From assembly GCA_046048295.1 (NCBI GenBank), contig JBJOGJ010000074.1, positions 1 to 15,301 of the forward strand: a stretch of DNA of 15,301 nt, written 5' to 3'. The translations under genes and the position numbers were made by a program. Below, in pieces: positions 7,887 through 14,597 of this stretch. The stretch comes from CBDCWA01 sp046048295 (GTDB taxonomy: Bacteria; Pseudomonadota; Alphaproteobacteria; Rhizobiales; Hyphomicrobiaceae). The notes beneath the pieces are model-generated. The model saw only the letters and a list, made by a program, of their open reading frames with translations, did no database searches and was not told the DNA's origin. Each line of letters starts with the position of its first letter. Positions within the stretch are counted from its first letter, which is position 1.

Positions 7887-8105
7887 TCAGGTGCCTCGGT
7901 CTAGCGAAACTCAACCTAAGAGCCGATGTGCCGCTCGTCTGGACCGTCACTCTCGCCTCAGCGCTTGTTCAGCTCTGTGTAAGCATTAGGTCTATGACGT
8001 GGCAATGACACGACAACGGCCAAGACAAATGGCGGAACCAAATGGATCTTGCAGTCAATCGCATGCAGACGGCAAGACACCGTGGCATGGAAGAGAAATA
8101 AAGTG

Positions 8106-8975
8106 ATGGCCCGTGGAATCGATCAATTCGCGGGTGCGGCTGCCATCACCCGGCCGGCAGTCGTAATAACCGGCGCAAGCGAAGGCATCGGCCGCGAAAT
8201 CGCTCGCTGCTACGCTGCCAAGAACCACTATGCGTTACTGCTTATTGCTCGCCGACAAGCGAAACTCCAAGAAGCTGCCGACGCCTGCCGGTTGGCCGGC
8301 GCAACTGAAGTCGCGGTCCAGGCAGTTGATCTACTTGAAGAGGCCGCAGGCGAACGCATTGAGAAGCGCCTGGAAGAGCTCGGCTGGCATTGCGAAATAC
8401 TCGTGAACAATGCCGCAAGTGGCTTGAGCGGACCTTTTCTGGAGCAGCCTCCGGAATCGATTTCCGATCTCTTGAGATTGAATATCGAGGTGCCAATTGC
8501 CCTGATGCGCCGGTTCGTGCCGCAAATGCGCACCCGGGGTTCAGGTGGCGTTCTCAACGTCTCGTCATTGGCCGGCTACGTTCCTGGGCCCTGGCAAGCT
8601 ACATACTATGCGAGCAAGGCTTTCCTCCTCTCGTTTTCCAAATCCTTGGCCGAAGAATTGCGCACGACGGGAGTAACAGTCACCGTCGTGGCCCCCGGCC
8701 CCCTGAGGACACGCTTTCACGAAAAGATGTCTGCAGGAAATGCCCGATACGTGCGCTACATGCCGCTCGGCAGCCCTAGATGGGTGGCCCGTATGGCGAC
8801 CGCAGGTCTCGACTGGGGTATCCGGGTCGTGTTGCCAGGCCCGGTGACGGCAGCCCTGGTTCTGGCAACCCGGGCTATGCCGAACTTCTTGCTGGCACCG
8901 CTCATGGGGTGGCTGCTCGACAAGCCCCACGATAGCAAGAGCCCGGCGAACAGGGGAGAAGTCAATGGCCGATAG
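8106..8975 (+). CDS. short-chain dehydrogenase/reductase (SDR)
   Basis: A 289-aa classical SDR, an NAD(P)H-dependent oxidoreductase of unknown substrate. The cofactor motif TGASEGIG is at 22-29, NNA at 101-103, the catalytic serine in NVSSLAG (about S154), and the YxxxK pair at Y167/K171. The VAPGPLRTRFH segment follows. The C-terminal third is more hydrophobic than usual (VVLPGPVTAALVLATRAM...NFLLAPLMGWLL, about 238-275), which may attach it to the membrane. The start is ATG 8106 with GGAAGAG about 10 nt upstream; GTG 8103 and TTG 8049 are in frame but less likely. It overlaps the amidotransferase gene by 11 bp and so is probably translationally coupled to it. Confidence 0.88.
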   Translation: MARGIDQFAGAAAITRPAVVITGASEGIGREIARCYAAKNHYALLLIARRQAKLQEAADACRLAGATEVAVQAVDLLEEAAGERIEKRLEELGWHCEILVNNAASGLSGPFLEQPPESISDLLRLNIEVPIALMRRFVPQMRTRGSGGVLNVSSLAGYVPGPWQATYYASKAFLLSFSKSLAEELRTTGVTVTVVAPGPLRTRFHEKMSAGNARYVRYMPLGSPRWVARMATAGLDWGIRVVLPGPVTAALVLATRAMPNFLLAPLMGWLLDKPHDSKSPANRGEVNGR

Positions 8976-9678
8976 TGAGCCGGTGCAGCGCAAGATTGTC
9001 ATTGTCCTGCACCGAGATCCCGGCAGTCCCGGCGCCGTCGGGCAATGGCTGGAAGAACAAGGCTACGCACTCGACATCAGGCGCCCAAAATTCGGTGATG
9101 ATCTGCCGGAGGACCTTGCAGCCTACAGTGGCGCCATCGTATTCGGCGGCCCCGACAGTGCGAACGACGACCATCCATTCATCCGGGCGGAAATCCGTTG
9201 GATCGAGCAGGTCCTTGCTGCAGGCACTCCTTACCTCGGCATATGCCTCGGCGGCCAAATGCTGGCCAACGTCCTGGACGCACCGGTCCGCAAGCATGAC
9301 GACGGCCTCGTGGAGCGTGGCTATTACCCCCTCTCCGCTTCCCCGGAAGGCAAGGCCTTCTGCAGCGATTGGCCAAGCCACGTCTATCAATGGCACCAGG
9401 AAGGGTTCGAAATCCCAAGGTCTACCCAAGTTCTGGCAACCAGCAGCGGAGCATTCCCCAATCAGGCATTTCTCTACGGCGCCTCATGCATCGGGTTGCA
9501 ATTCCATCCGGAGATAACCTTCAGGATGGTCGATCGTTGGAGCAGGCGCGAGGAGCAATTGGAATATCCCGGGGCACACGACCGGCAGACACACTTCGCC
9601 CAGCACCTTCTATTCTCTGATGATGTTCGCATATGGCTGGGGGGATTTCTGAAAAATTGGCTGAAAAACGACAAGTGA
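8965..9678 (+). CDS. stand-alone class I glutamine amidotransferase
   Basis: A 237-aa glutaminase-type protein of the class I (triad) GATase family, GuaA-N-terminal-like. It would hydrolyse glutamine or a gamma-glutamyl compound. The complete triad is present: nucleophile C94 in YLGICLGGQML, and H181 and E183 in LQFHPEI. It has no fused synthase domain. An SD of GGGGAG (8953-8958) with 6-nt spacing supports ATG 8965, which overlaps the SDR stop by 11 bp. The partner, if any, is unknown. The divergent glutamate-synthase-like gene lacks a glutaminase, which makes it a candidate acceptor of ammonia, though normal GltB uses a class II (Ntn) glutaminase. Confidence 0.9.
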   Translation: MADSEPVQRKIVIVLHRDPGSPGAVGQWLEEQGYALDIRRPKFGDDLPEDLAAYSGAIVFGGPDSANDDHPFIRAEIRWIEQVLAAGTPYLGICLGGQMLANVLDAPVRKHDDGLVERGYYPLSASPEGKAFCSDWPSHVYQWHQEGFEIPRSTQVLATSSGAFPNQAFLYGASCIGLQFHPEITFRMVDRWSRREEQLEYPGAHDRQTHFAQHLLFSDDVRIWLGGFLKNWLKNDK

Positions 9679-9697
9679 CTCGAAATGGCTGCCGTGT

Positions 9698-9711
9698 TTG
9701 CAAATTTGCAA
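9698..9711. repeat. 14-bp perfect palindrome TTGCAAATTTGCAA
   Basis: TTGCAAATTTGCAA is a perfect AT-rich palindrome with no loop, 20 bp after the amidotransferase stop. A loopless palindrome suits a dimeric DNA-binding protein better than an RNA hairpin. It lies in a non-coding stretch upstream of the small ORF at 9942. Confidence 0.45.
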
Positions 9712-9771
9712 CAATTGGCGTGCTATCAGGAGGCACCGGGCAGGAAGGTTCCGCGTTGTCCGGAGATAGGA

Positions 9772-9809
9772 GCGGCAAGTTGGCACGATTTCCTCGTGCA
9801 GCTTGCCGC
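9772..9809 (+). terminator. long hairpin after the amidotransferase gene
   Basis: Outer arms GCGGCAAG (9772-9779) and CTTGCCGC (9802-9809) and inner arms GCACGA (9783-9788) and TCGTGC (9794-9799) close a 5-nt loop TTTCC. With two further pairs between the arms, the stem is about 16 bp with a single bulge. It is followed by AACTCTTTCT, only a weak T tract. It is about 94 nt past the stop of the SDR-amidotransferase pair. It probably ends or protects that transcript; an independent structured RNA or repeat element is also possible. Confidence 0.5.
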
Positions 9810-9941
9810 AACTCTTTCTAGGTCACTGCCATCCGGTTGGGAAATTTTTAACCCTCTCAGAAAATGCAGCCCCCGAGAATCAAGCATTGCAAACCCGTTG
9901 GCGTACCGCTTGCTTCACCCCGCCTGCACTGGGAGGTGGAC

Positions 9942-10151
9942 ATGGCAAGCCGACAATTCAGAGCCGTAGAGCGAAATCTGAGTCGCATCTATTTTCTCGA
10001 GCTGATGGAAAAGCTGCAGGAAGAGCAGTTTCAGACCGATGCTCAAAAGACTTTTGCAGCACCACCGCCTGCATCACCTAGAGCGAAACCTGCGATTGGC
10101 ACGACCCTGGACCGGCATTTTCCGCCGATAGACGTGAACCTGTCGGCCTGA
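9942..10151 (+). CDS. hypothetical small protein (69 aa)
   Basis: A short ORF whose ATG is preceded by a strong SD, GGGAGGTG at 9931-9938. The product starts MASRQFRAVERNLSRIYFLELMEKLQEEQ. The first half looks like a charged amphipathic helix (about 8-32), and the second half is Pro/Ala-rich and probably disordered (FAAPPPASPRAKPAIG). There is no membrane segment and I recognise no family. It sits alone between the SDR-amidotransferase pair and the terminator of the lig operon. The SD and ordinary codon choice favour a real gene; the short length and lack of a family argue for caution. Confidence 0.45.
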   Translation: MASRQFRAVERNLSRIYFLELMEKLQEEQFQTDAQKTFAAPPPASPRAKPAIGTTLDRHFPPIDVNLSA

Positions 10152-10188
10152 ACGCACCAACCACGTTAGCCATCACAATCTTTCCGCC

Positions 10189-10222
10189 AAAAAAATACGG
10201 CGCGAGAAGCATCCCCGCGCCG
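10189..10222 (-). terminator. intrinsic terminator of the lig operon
   Basis: Read on the minus strand, a perfect 7-bp stem CGGCGCG/CGCGCCG (10222-10216 with 10204-10198) with an 11-nt loop is followed by TATTTTTTT (T run at 10195-10189). It begins about 30 nt after the ligC stop. It marks the 3' end of the marR-ligIABC transcription unit. Confidence 0.85.
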
Positions 10223-10252
10223 CTGAACTTGTTGCAGTTCGCGTCTCGGACT

Positions 10253-11209
10253 TCAGGCGTGCGCCTTGCGCTCTGGATCGATCTGTTGCTCGAGCTTGCC
10301 AAGCACCCGCATGCAGGAGAGCACTTGCTTCAGGCTCGCCTTGGGCTCCCGCTTTTCCTTGATCGCCGCGATAAACTCACGGTCCTCGATCTCGATTCCG
10401 TCCATCGAGACGTCGACCTTCGAGAGGTCGATCACATTGTCTTTGCCGTCCGCAAGGTCGTCGTAATAGGCCTTGAAGGTTCCGTTGTCGCAGATGTAGC
10501 GGAAGAACGATCCGATCGGGCCATCGTTGTTGAATGAAAGAGACAGCGTCAGGATCGCACCTGACGGCACCTTGCAGATAATGCCCATGTCCATTGCAAT
10601 GTTGAGTTCGGGATGGATCGGCCCCTGCACCGCATGGCAATCCGTAATCTCCTGCCCCGTCTGGTGTTGGAACAGATCGATCGTATGGGCCGCGTGGTGC
10701 CAGAGCAAATGGTCCGTCCAACTCCTCGGATTTCCGGCAGCATTGATGTTCCGACGCCGAAAGAAATATGTCTGAACATCCATCTGCTGGACACTGAGTT
10801 CGCCAGCTTCGATCTTCTTGTGCACGTACTGATGGCTCGGATTGAAGCGCCTGACGTGTCCGCCCATGCCGACGACACCGGTTTCTTCCTGGATTTTGAC
10901 GAGCTTTTCGGCATCCTCGACACTATCAGTGACCGGGATTTCGACCAGCACGTGCTTGCCGGCCCGCATCACCTGTTCGGCCTGAGCAAAATGCATCTTC
11001 GTCGGTGTCGTCAGGATGACGGCATCCGCGCGCTTGATCCCTTCGCCCAGATCACCTGTGAAATGCGGTATCCCATACTTCTTGGCGACCTCTTCCGTCG
11101 TCTTCTGGTTACCGCCGACAAGCGAGGTGATCTCCACCTCCGGAATTCGCTTCAAAGCATCGAGATGCTTCTGGCCAAATGCGCCCTGGCCGGCCACGCA
11201 GATCTTCAT
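10253..11209 (-). CDS. ligC: 4-carboxy-2-hydroxymuconate-6-semialdehyde dehydrogenase (LigC/PmdC)
   Basis: A Gfo/Idh/MocA-fold NAD(P)-dependent dehydrogenase of 318 aa. It oxidises the cyclic hemiacetal of the LigAB product to 2-pyrone-4,6-dicarboxylate in the protocatechuate 4,5-cleavage pathway. The N-terminal Rossmann motif is GQGAFG (7-12), followed by ILTTPTKMHFAQAEQVMRAGKHVLVEIP. The segments GHVRRFNPSHQYVHKKIEAGEL, QQMDVQTYFFRRRNINAAGNPRSWTDHLLWHHAAHT and LSFNNDGPIGSFFRYICDNGTF are distinctive of LigC as I recall it from Sphingobium SYK-6. An excellent SD, GGAGG with 6-nt spacing (11216-11220), precedes ATG 11209. It lies 21 bp after ligB and is the last gene before the intrinsic terminator. 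Confidence 0.95.
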   Translation of the reverse strand: MKICVAGQGAFGQKHLDALKRIPEVEITSLVGGNQKTTEEVAKKYGIPHFTGDLGEGIKRADAVILTTPTKMHFAQAEQVMRAGKHVLVEIPVTDSVEDAEKLVKIQEETGVVGMGGHVRRFNPSHQYVHKKIEAGELSVQQMDVQTYFFRRRNINAAGNPRSWTDHLLWHHAAHTIDLFQHQTGQEITDCHAVQGPIHPELNIAMDMGIICKVPSGAILTLSLSFNNDGPIGSFFRYICDNGTFKAYYDDLADGKDNVIDLSKVDVSMDGIEIEDREFIAAIKEKREPKASLKQVLSCMRVLGKLEQQIDPERKAHA

Positions 11210-11230
11210 CTTCGTCCTCCTAAAGATCGA

Positions 11231-12073
11231 TCAGTGCTTGTTTTCGAGAATGATGTGCCCGACGGCGGTGTTAGAGGCCGGTACGGTGTAGAAGCGGTAG
11301 ACTTCGTCCACCTTATCGTCAAGCGCTCCACGCATGATGAGCCACATCACGAGTTCGACCCCCTCCGCTCCCGCTTCGCGCATGTACTCCACGTGCGCCA
11401 TCTTGGTCAGTGAGACCGGATCCTGCGTCAGCTTGTCGAGAAAGTTCTTGTCGAATTCCTGATTGATCAGCCCGGCGCGTGGACCAGAGATCTGGTGCGA
11501 CATGCCGCCCGTGCCGTAGATCACTACGTTGAGGTCTTCATCGAAGGACTCGACCGCCTTGCGGATCGCCCTGCCGAGCATGTAGCAGCGATGCCCGGTA
11601 GGCGGGGGATATTGCACGACGTTGACGGCAATGGGTATGACCTTGCAAGGCCACGCCTTGGGTTGCCCGTACATCAGGCTGAGCGGCACTGTCAGCCCGT
11701 GGTCGACCTCCATCTTGTTGACGATCGTCAAATCGAACTCGTCGAGCACAACCGATTGCACGATGTGAGCTGCGAGCTCCGGATGCCCATAGACGGTCGG
11801 CACGGGACGGGGCCCCCAGCCTTCGTCGGCGATCGGAAACTCCGCAGCACAGCCGATTGCGAACGTCGGGATGATCTCCATCGAAAATGCCGTCGCGTGG
11901 TCGTTGTATACGACAATTGCGACGTCCGGCTTCTGCTCCGCCATCCACTTCTTCGATTGTTCGAATCCAGAAAACACACGCTGCCAGTAGGCTTCGCCTG
12001 TCTTTCCCAGATCCAGCGCAGCGCCGATCGCCGGCACGTGCGAGCATCCAATTCCTGCGGTCAGTTTAGCCAC
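11231..12073 (-). CDS. ligB: protocatechuate 4,5-dioxygenase, beta (catalytic) subunit; GTG start
   Basis: Catalytic subunit of the class III extradiol dioxygenase that cleaves protocatechuate between C4 and C5. From the GTG start the protein is 280 aa. The Fe(II) ligands are H12 (GCSHVPA), H59 (YNDHATAF) and E240 (GAEGVELVMW), and the catalytic base is H193 (GTGGMSHQ). These match SYK-6 LigB H12, H61, E242 and H195 with a two-residue shift. The frame opens further back to an ATG at 12124, but family similarity starts at the GTG (VAKLTAGIGCSH). Starting there overlaps the ligA stop by 8 bp, the usual arrangement for translational coupling of the two subunits. GGAG lies 10 nt upstream. Confidence 0.95.
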   Translation of the reverse strand: MAKLTAGIGCSHVPAIGAALDLGKTGEAYWQRVFSGFEQSKKWMAEQKPDVAIVVYNDHATAFSMEIIPTFAIGCAAEFPIADEGWGPRPVPTVYGHPELAAHIVQSVVLDEFDLTIVNKMEVDHGLTVPLSLMYGQPKAWPCKVIPIAVNVVQYPPPTGHRCYMLGRAIRKAVESFDEDLNVVIYGTGGMSHQISGPRAGLINQEFDKNFLDKLTQDPVSLTKMAHVEYMREAGAEGVELVMWLIMRGALDDKVDEVYRFYTVPASNTAVGHIILENKH

Positions 12074-12467
12074 GGTCTTTCCACTCCGATCTGCTGCGGT
12101 TGCCGTCAGCCGGTCGCCCGCCATTCAACATCATCTGGGCATACTCTTCCTGCGTCGAGCCGGTCATGATCGCGGCTACCTGCTGGAAAGACAGCCCGTC
12201 CGTCGCCCCGAGCTTGGCGAGAAAATAGATATTGCCACCAAGCTCCAGAATGCGGTTCCACTGCCGCTTCAGGATTGCCTCGCGCTGCTCCGGCGTCATC
12301 GGATAGTCGTCCAGGTACTTTTCCTCGCCGGCCTTGAACCGCTCACGGTTCTCGGCTTTGAGGAGCGACATGCAGAACATGTTGACGTGATACCCCTTCC
12401 GGGCACGATCCGCGTCGAATACGAATGTTCCGGGTATGTCGTCGTAATCCTGCTGTTTCCTGCTCAT
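12066..12467 (-). CDS. ligA: protocatechuate 4,5-dioxygenase, alpha subunit
   Basis: Small structural subunit that caps the LigB active site in the alpha2beta2 enzyme. The protein is 133 aa (SYK-6 LigA is about 139). Diagnostic segments are DDIPGTFVFDADRARKGYHVNMFCMSLLKAENRERF, GGNIYFLAKLGATDGLSFQQVAAIMTGSTQEEYAQMMLNGGR. Three in-frame ATGs exist. I chose 12467 because GAGGAG lies about 7 nt before it, whereas the same SD is only about 1 nt from ATG 12473. The gene begins 28 bp after ligI, and its stop overlaps the ligB start. It has no catalytic residues of its own. Confidence 0.95.
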   Translation of the reverse strand: MSRKQQDYDDIPGTFVFDADRARKGYHVNMFCMSLLKAENRERFKAGEEKYLDDYPMTPEQREAILKRQWNRILELGGNIYFLAKLGATDGLSFQQVAAIMTGSTQEEYAQMMLNGGRPADGNRSRSEWKDRG

Positions 12468-12495
12468 TTGCATTCTCCTCGCGGTTCGGTCGGGC

Positions 12496-13368
12496 TCAGT
12501 CCGCCCAGTAGAGTCGCATCGGGTTGTCAACCAGCATCTTCCGCTGGAGTTCGGCCGTCGGGGCGATCTTTTCGATGAAATCGACGAGCACGCCGTCGTC
12601 GGGCGCCTCCTTCTTCATGTTGGGATGCGGCCAGTCGGTCCCCCAGATGACGCGATCGGGATATTTCTCGACCAGCGCGCGACCGAAGGGCAACACGTCA
12701 TCGTAGGGAGCGCCGGCGACGGTCAGTCGCTCGGGGCAGGTGGCCTTGACCCAGAAGTTCTCCTTCTCGCCCATCAGCCTGTGGAATCGCTGATTTTCCG
12801 GATGGTCGACGCCTTTCGGTATTTGCGGCGTTCCCATGTGGTCCACAACGACCGTTGTCGGGATGGAACGGAAAAATTCTTCGAAGTCAGGAAGGTCTGG
12901 CATTTCAAAATATATAACAATGTGCCAGCCGAGCGGTTTCACCTTGTCGACGATCCGCTCCAGTTCATCACGCGGCGTAATGTCGACCAGTCGCTTGAGA
13001 AAGTTGAAGCGGACGCCGCGGACACCGGCCTGGTGCATCCACTCGAGTTCCTTCTCCGTCACCTCCTCCCCGACAAAAGCGACGCCCTTCGCCTTCCCGT
13101 TGGAGTTCTCCAGAGCATCGACGAGCGCGCGGTTGTCTTTCGAATGGCAACTCGCCTGCACGATTACGTTCTTGTCGAAGCCCAGGTAGTCCCTCAGCTC
13201 GAAGAGTTTTTCCTTTGGCGCATCGCAAGGTGTGTACTTCCGTTCCGGCGCATATGGAAAAATTTCTGCAGGACCGAAGACATGGCAGTGGGCATCCACT
13301 GCCCCAGGCGGAACTTTGAACTTCGGCTTCGATGGATTGGGATGGAAAGGTATCCAATTTGGATCCAT
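12496..13368 (-). CDS. ligI: 2-pyrone-4,6-dicarboxylate hydrolase (LigI)
   Basis: An amidohydrolase-superfamily lactonase of 290 aa that hydrolyses 2-pyrone-4,6-dicarboxylate (PDC) to 4-oxalomesaconate. The first strand has DAHCHVFGP with H27 and H29. Further conserved blocks are RGVRFNFLKRLVD, GWHIVIYFE, VVDHMGTPQ, FWVKATCPERL and RVIWGTDWPHPNM, where D245 is the catalytic aspartate; the gene ends with LVDNPMRLYWAD, as in known LigI. ATG 13368 has GAGGA about 8 nt upstream. It lies 57 bp after the marR gene on the same strand, so it is the first catabolic gene of the operon; in SYK-6, by contrast, ligI heads a group placed ahead of other lig genes. Confidence 0.95.
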   Translation of the reverse strand: MDPNWIPFHPNPSKPKFKVPPGAVDAHCHVFGPAEIFPYAPERKYTPCDAPKEKLFELRDYLGFDKNVIVQASCHSKDNRALVDALENSNGKAKGVAFVGEEVTEKELEWMHQAGVRGVRFNFLKRLVDITPRDELERIVDKVKPLGWHIVIYFEMPDLPDFEEFFRSIPTTVVVDHMGTPQIPKGVDHPENQRFHRLMGEKENFWVKATCPERLTVAGAPYDDVLPFGRALVEKYPDRVIWGTDWPHPNMKKEAPDDGVLVDFIEKIAPTAELQRKMLVDNPMRLYWAD

Positions 13369-13425
13369 TGCGTGTTTCCTCTGCTGTACGTGTTCAATCT
13401 CGCGATTGCTTAAAGCTTGCCCGCC

Positions 13426-14001
13426 TCATGCGGAACGCCTGTTCCGGACCGAACCCTTGGCACGTGGGCGGCGCATATCCACTGCCTCGCCGGCAGGCAG
13501 CGCAAAGGGAACATCACCAAGCCCTTGGAGCTTCATCAACAACCGCGCGAGTTCCGACTTGTCCCTCTTGGTCAGCCTGGCCTCGACACGCGCTTCGAAC
13601 GCCCGGATCTGCTCCCTGAAGGCCTCGAAGTCTGGCTCGGCTTCGTCGACGAAGTAAAGTGACTGGTAGCGCCTGTCTGACGCTCTTGCCTCACGGCGGA
13701 TGAAGCCCATCCTCTCAAGGCCCACGATGATGGGACTGAGGGTCGACTTGTCGAGACTCGATGCGGCAACGAGATCCATCGCGGTAATTCCAGGATTGGC
13801 ACGGATAAGCGTCAGTATTCCGAACGCACTCGTCGCGATGCCGATGCCAGCCAGACTCTGCTCGAATTCCACCTGGATACGGGAATGAGCACGGCGTATC
13901 AGATAGCCGAGATAGGTCGGCAACTCATCGAAATTAACAGTGCGCGGCGACGTCGGCAAACGCTCAGTCGGCGATTCGTCTGATACTTTGGACGTTGTCA
14001 T
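13426..14001 (-). CDS. MarR-family regulator of the lig operon
   Basis: A 191-aa MarR-type winged-helix regulator. An N-terminal extension of about 25 residues precedes the first dimerisation helix (YLGYLIRRAHSRIQVEFEQSL, 30-50). The DNA-binding helix-turn-helix spans about 60-98 (ITAMDLVAASSLDKSTLSPIIVGLERMG), and the wing is REARASDRRYQSLYF (103-117) with the usual D-R-R. The C-terminal dimerisation helices follow (FEAFREQIRAFEARVEARL). It directly precedes ligI (57 bp) in the same direction with no terminator between, so it is probably cotranscribed and autoregulated. A protocatechuate- or PDC-like ligand is inferred, not shown. The ATG lacks a strong SD. Confidence 0.85.
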   Translation of the reverse strand: MTTSKVSDESPTERLPTSPRTVNFDELPTYLGYLIRRAHSRIQVEFEQSLAGIGIATSAFGILTLIRANPGITAMDLVAASSLDKSTLSPIIVGLERMGFIRREARASDRRYQSLYFVDEAEPDFEAFREQIRAFEARVEARLTKRDKSELARLLMKLQGLGDVPFALPAGEAVDMRRPRAKGSVRNRRSA

Positions 14002-14038
14002 GGGGCTTGAGCAATCAGCTCGCTATTGCTGCCATATA

Positions 14039-14054
14039 GTTTTGTAGGCAAACC
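14039..14054. promoter_or_regulatory. candidate MarR operator GTTTTGTAGGCAAACC
   Basis: A 16-bp inverted repeat with a perfect TTTG-TAGG-CAAA core (14041-14052) and one mismatched pair in the flanks. It overlaps the end of the proposed -10 box and covers the expected start site of the marR-lig promoter. That is the usual place for repression by a MarR dimer. Confidence 0.45.
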
Positions 14055-14081
14055 AATAACAGCGGCCTGGAACGGTGTCAA
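14053..14081 (-). promoter_or_regulatory. sigma-70-like promoter of the marR-ligIABC operon
   Basis: On the minus strand a perfect -35 TTGACA (14081-14076) is followed after exactly 17 bp by TATTGG (14058-14053) as a weaker -10. Transcription would start near 14046, about 45 nt before the marR ATG. A weak -10 next to an inverted repeat fits a regulated promoter. Confidence 0.5.
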
Positions 14082-14180
14082 TGCAATCCCGACTCCGCAG
14101 GTTGGACCTGGACCTCCCGCGCTAACCAGAAATTTATCGTTGCATAGTAGGAATTTAATCGGTGCCCGGAGGCCAATCGA

Positions 14181-14597
14181 ATGTCGATGAAATGGATAGT
14201 CGGAGCCGTTGCTATCGCTGGGGCCACGGTAAGCCTGTACGGCTACGACCCCACCGCTGGCACTAAGTACTCCGGCGCCACCCCTGCTGCCCGTACTGCG
14301 GAAGCCCGCCAGAGCCTGATACGCCACTGCATCAGCTCCGCGAAACGCCCCGGCGCCAGGCACTACTGCACCTGCATCGACCGACAGCTCGAAGGCGTTC
14401 TTGGCGACGAAACGGAGTATCGCTTCGCTACCGAAATGATCAGAGCCGTCAATTCTCTGGGCACCTTTGTTCCTGACGGCAGGGCAAACCCCAAGCTGCA
14501 ACGCGTTGGCAACGAATTCGATGGCCGGATCAAGCGCCCAAGGATGGCTGAGATCTACCGCACATTCAAGCGAGACGCTGGAAATTGCGCAGACTAA
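14181..14597 (+). CDS. hypothetical small exported protein with four cysteines
   Basis: 138 aa, family not recognised. The first 20 residues (MSMKWIVGAVAIAGATVSLY) look like a signal peptide or uncleaved anchor with a short hydrophobic core and no lipobox. The rest is hydrophilic, with cysteines at C50, C63, C65 and C136. The segment HYCTCIDRQLEGVLGDETEYRFATEMI, with a CxC before an amphipathic helix, is reminiscent of small periplasmic proteins of alphaproteobacteria. Two disulphides are plausible. GGAGG at 14168-14172, 8 nt away, supports ATG 14181 over 14187. It is divergent from marR and shares its 179-bp spacer, so it could also be influenced by that regulator. Confidence 0.65.
   Translation: MSMKWIVGAVAIAGATVSLYGYDPTAGTKYSGATPAARTAEARQSLIRHCISSAKRPGARHYCTCIDRQLEGVLGDETEYRFATEMIRAVNSLGTFVPDGRANPKLQRVGNEFDGRIKRPRMAEIYRTFKRDAGNCAD

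Noticed and set aside
9685..9969. 94-codon plus-strand frame just after the amidotransferase gene
   Set aside because: It has no SD, runs through the palindrome and long hairpin, and its product has no coherent composition. The ORF at 9942 has far better translation signals.
10613..11413. 266-codon plus-strand frame across ligC and ligB
   Set aside because: It spans two well-supported minus-strand genes and has no motif or SD.
11495..12169. 224-codon plus-strand frame across ligB
   Set aside because: It is antisense to ligB, with His/Arg-rich shadow composition and no family resemblance.
12625..13413. 262-codon plus-strand frame across ligI
   Set aside because: It is antisense to ligI, a clear homologue with intact active site; a long opposite frame is expected in GC-rich coding DNA.
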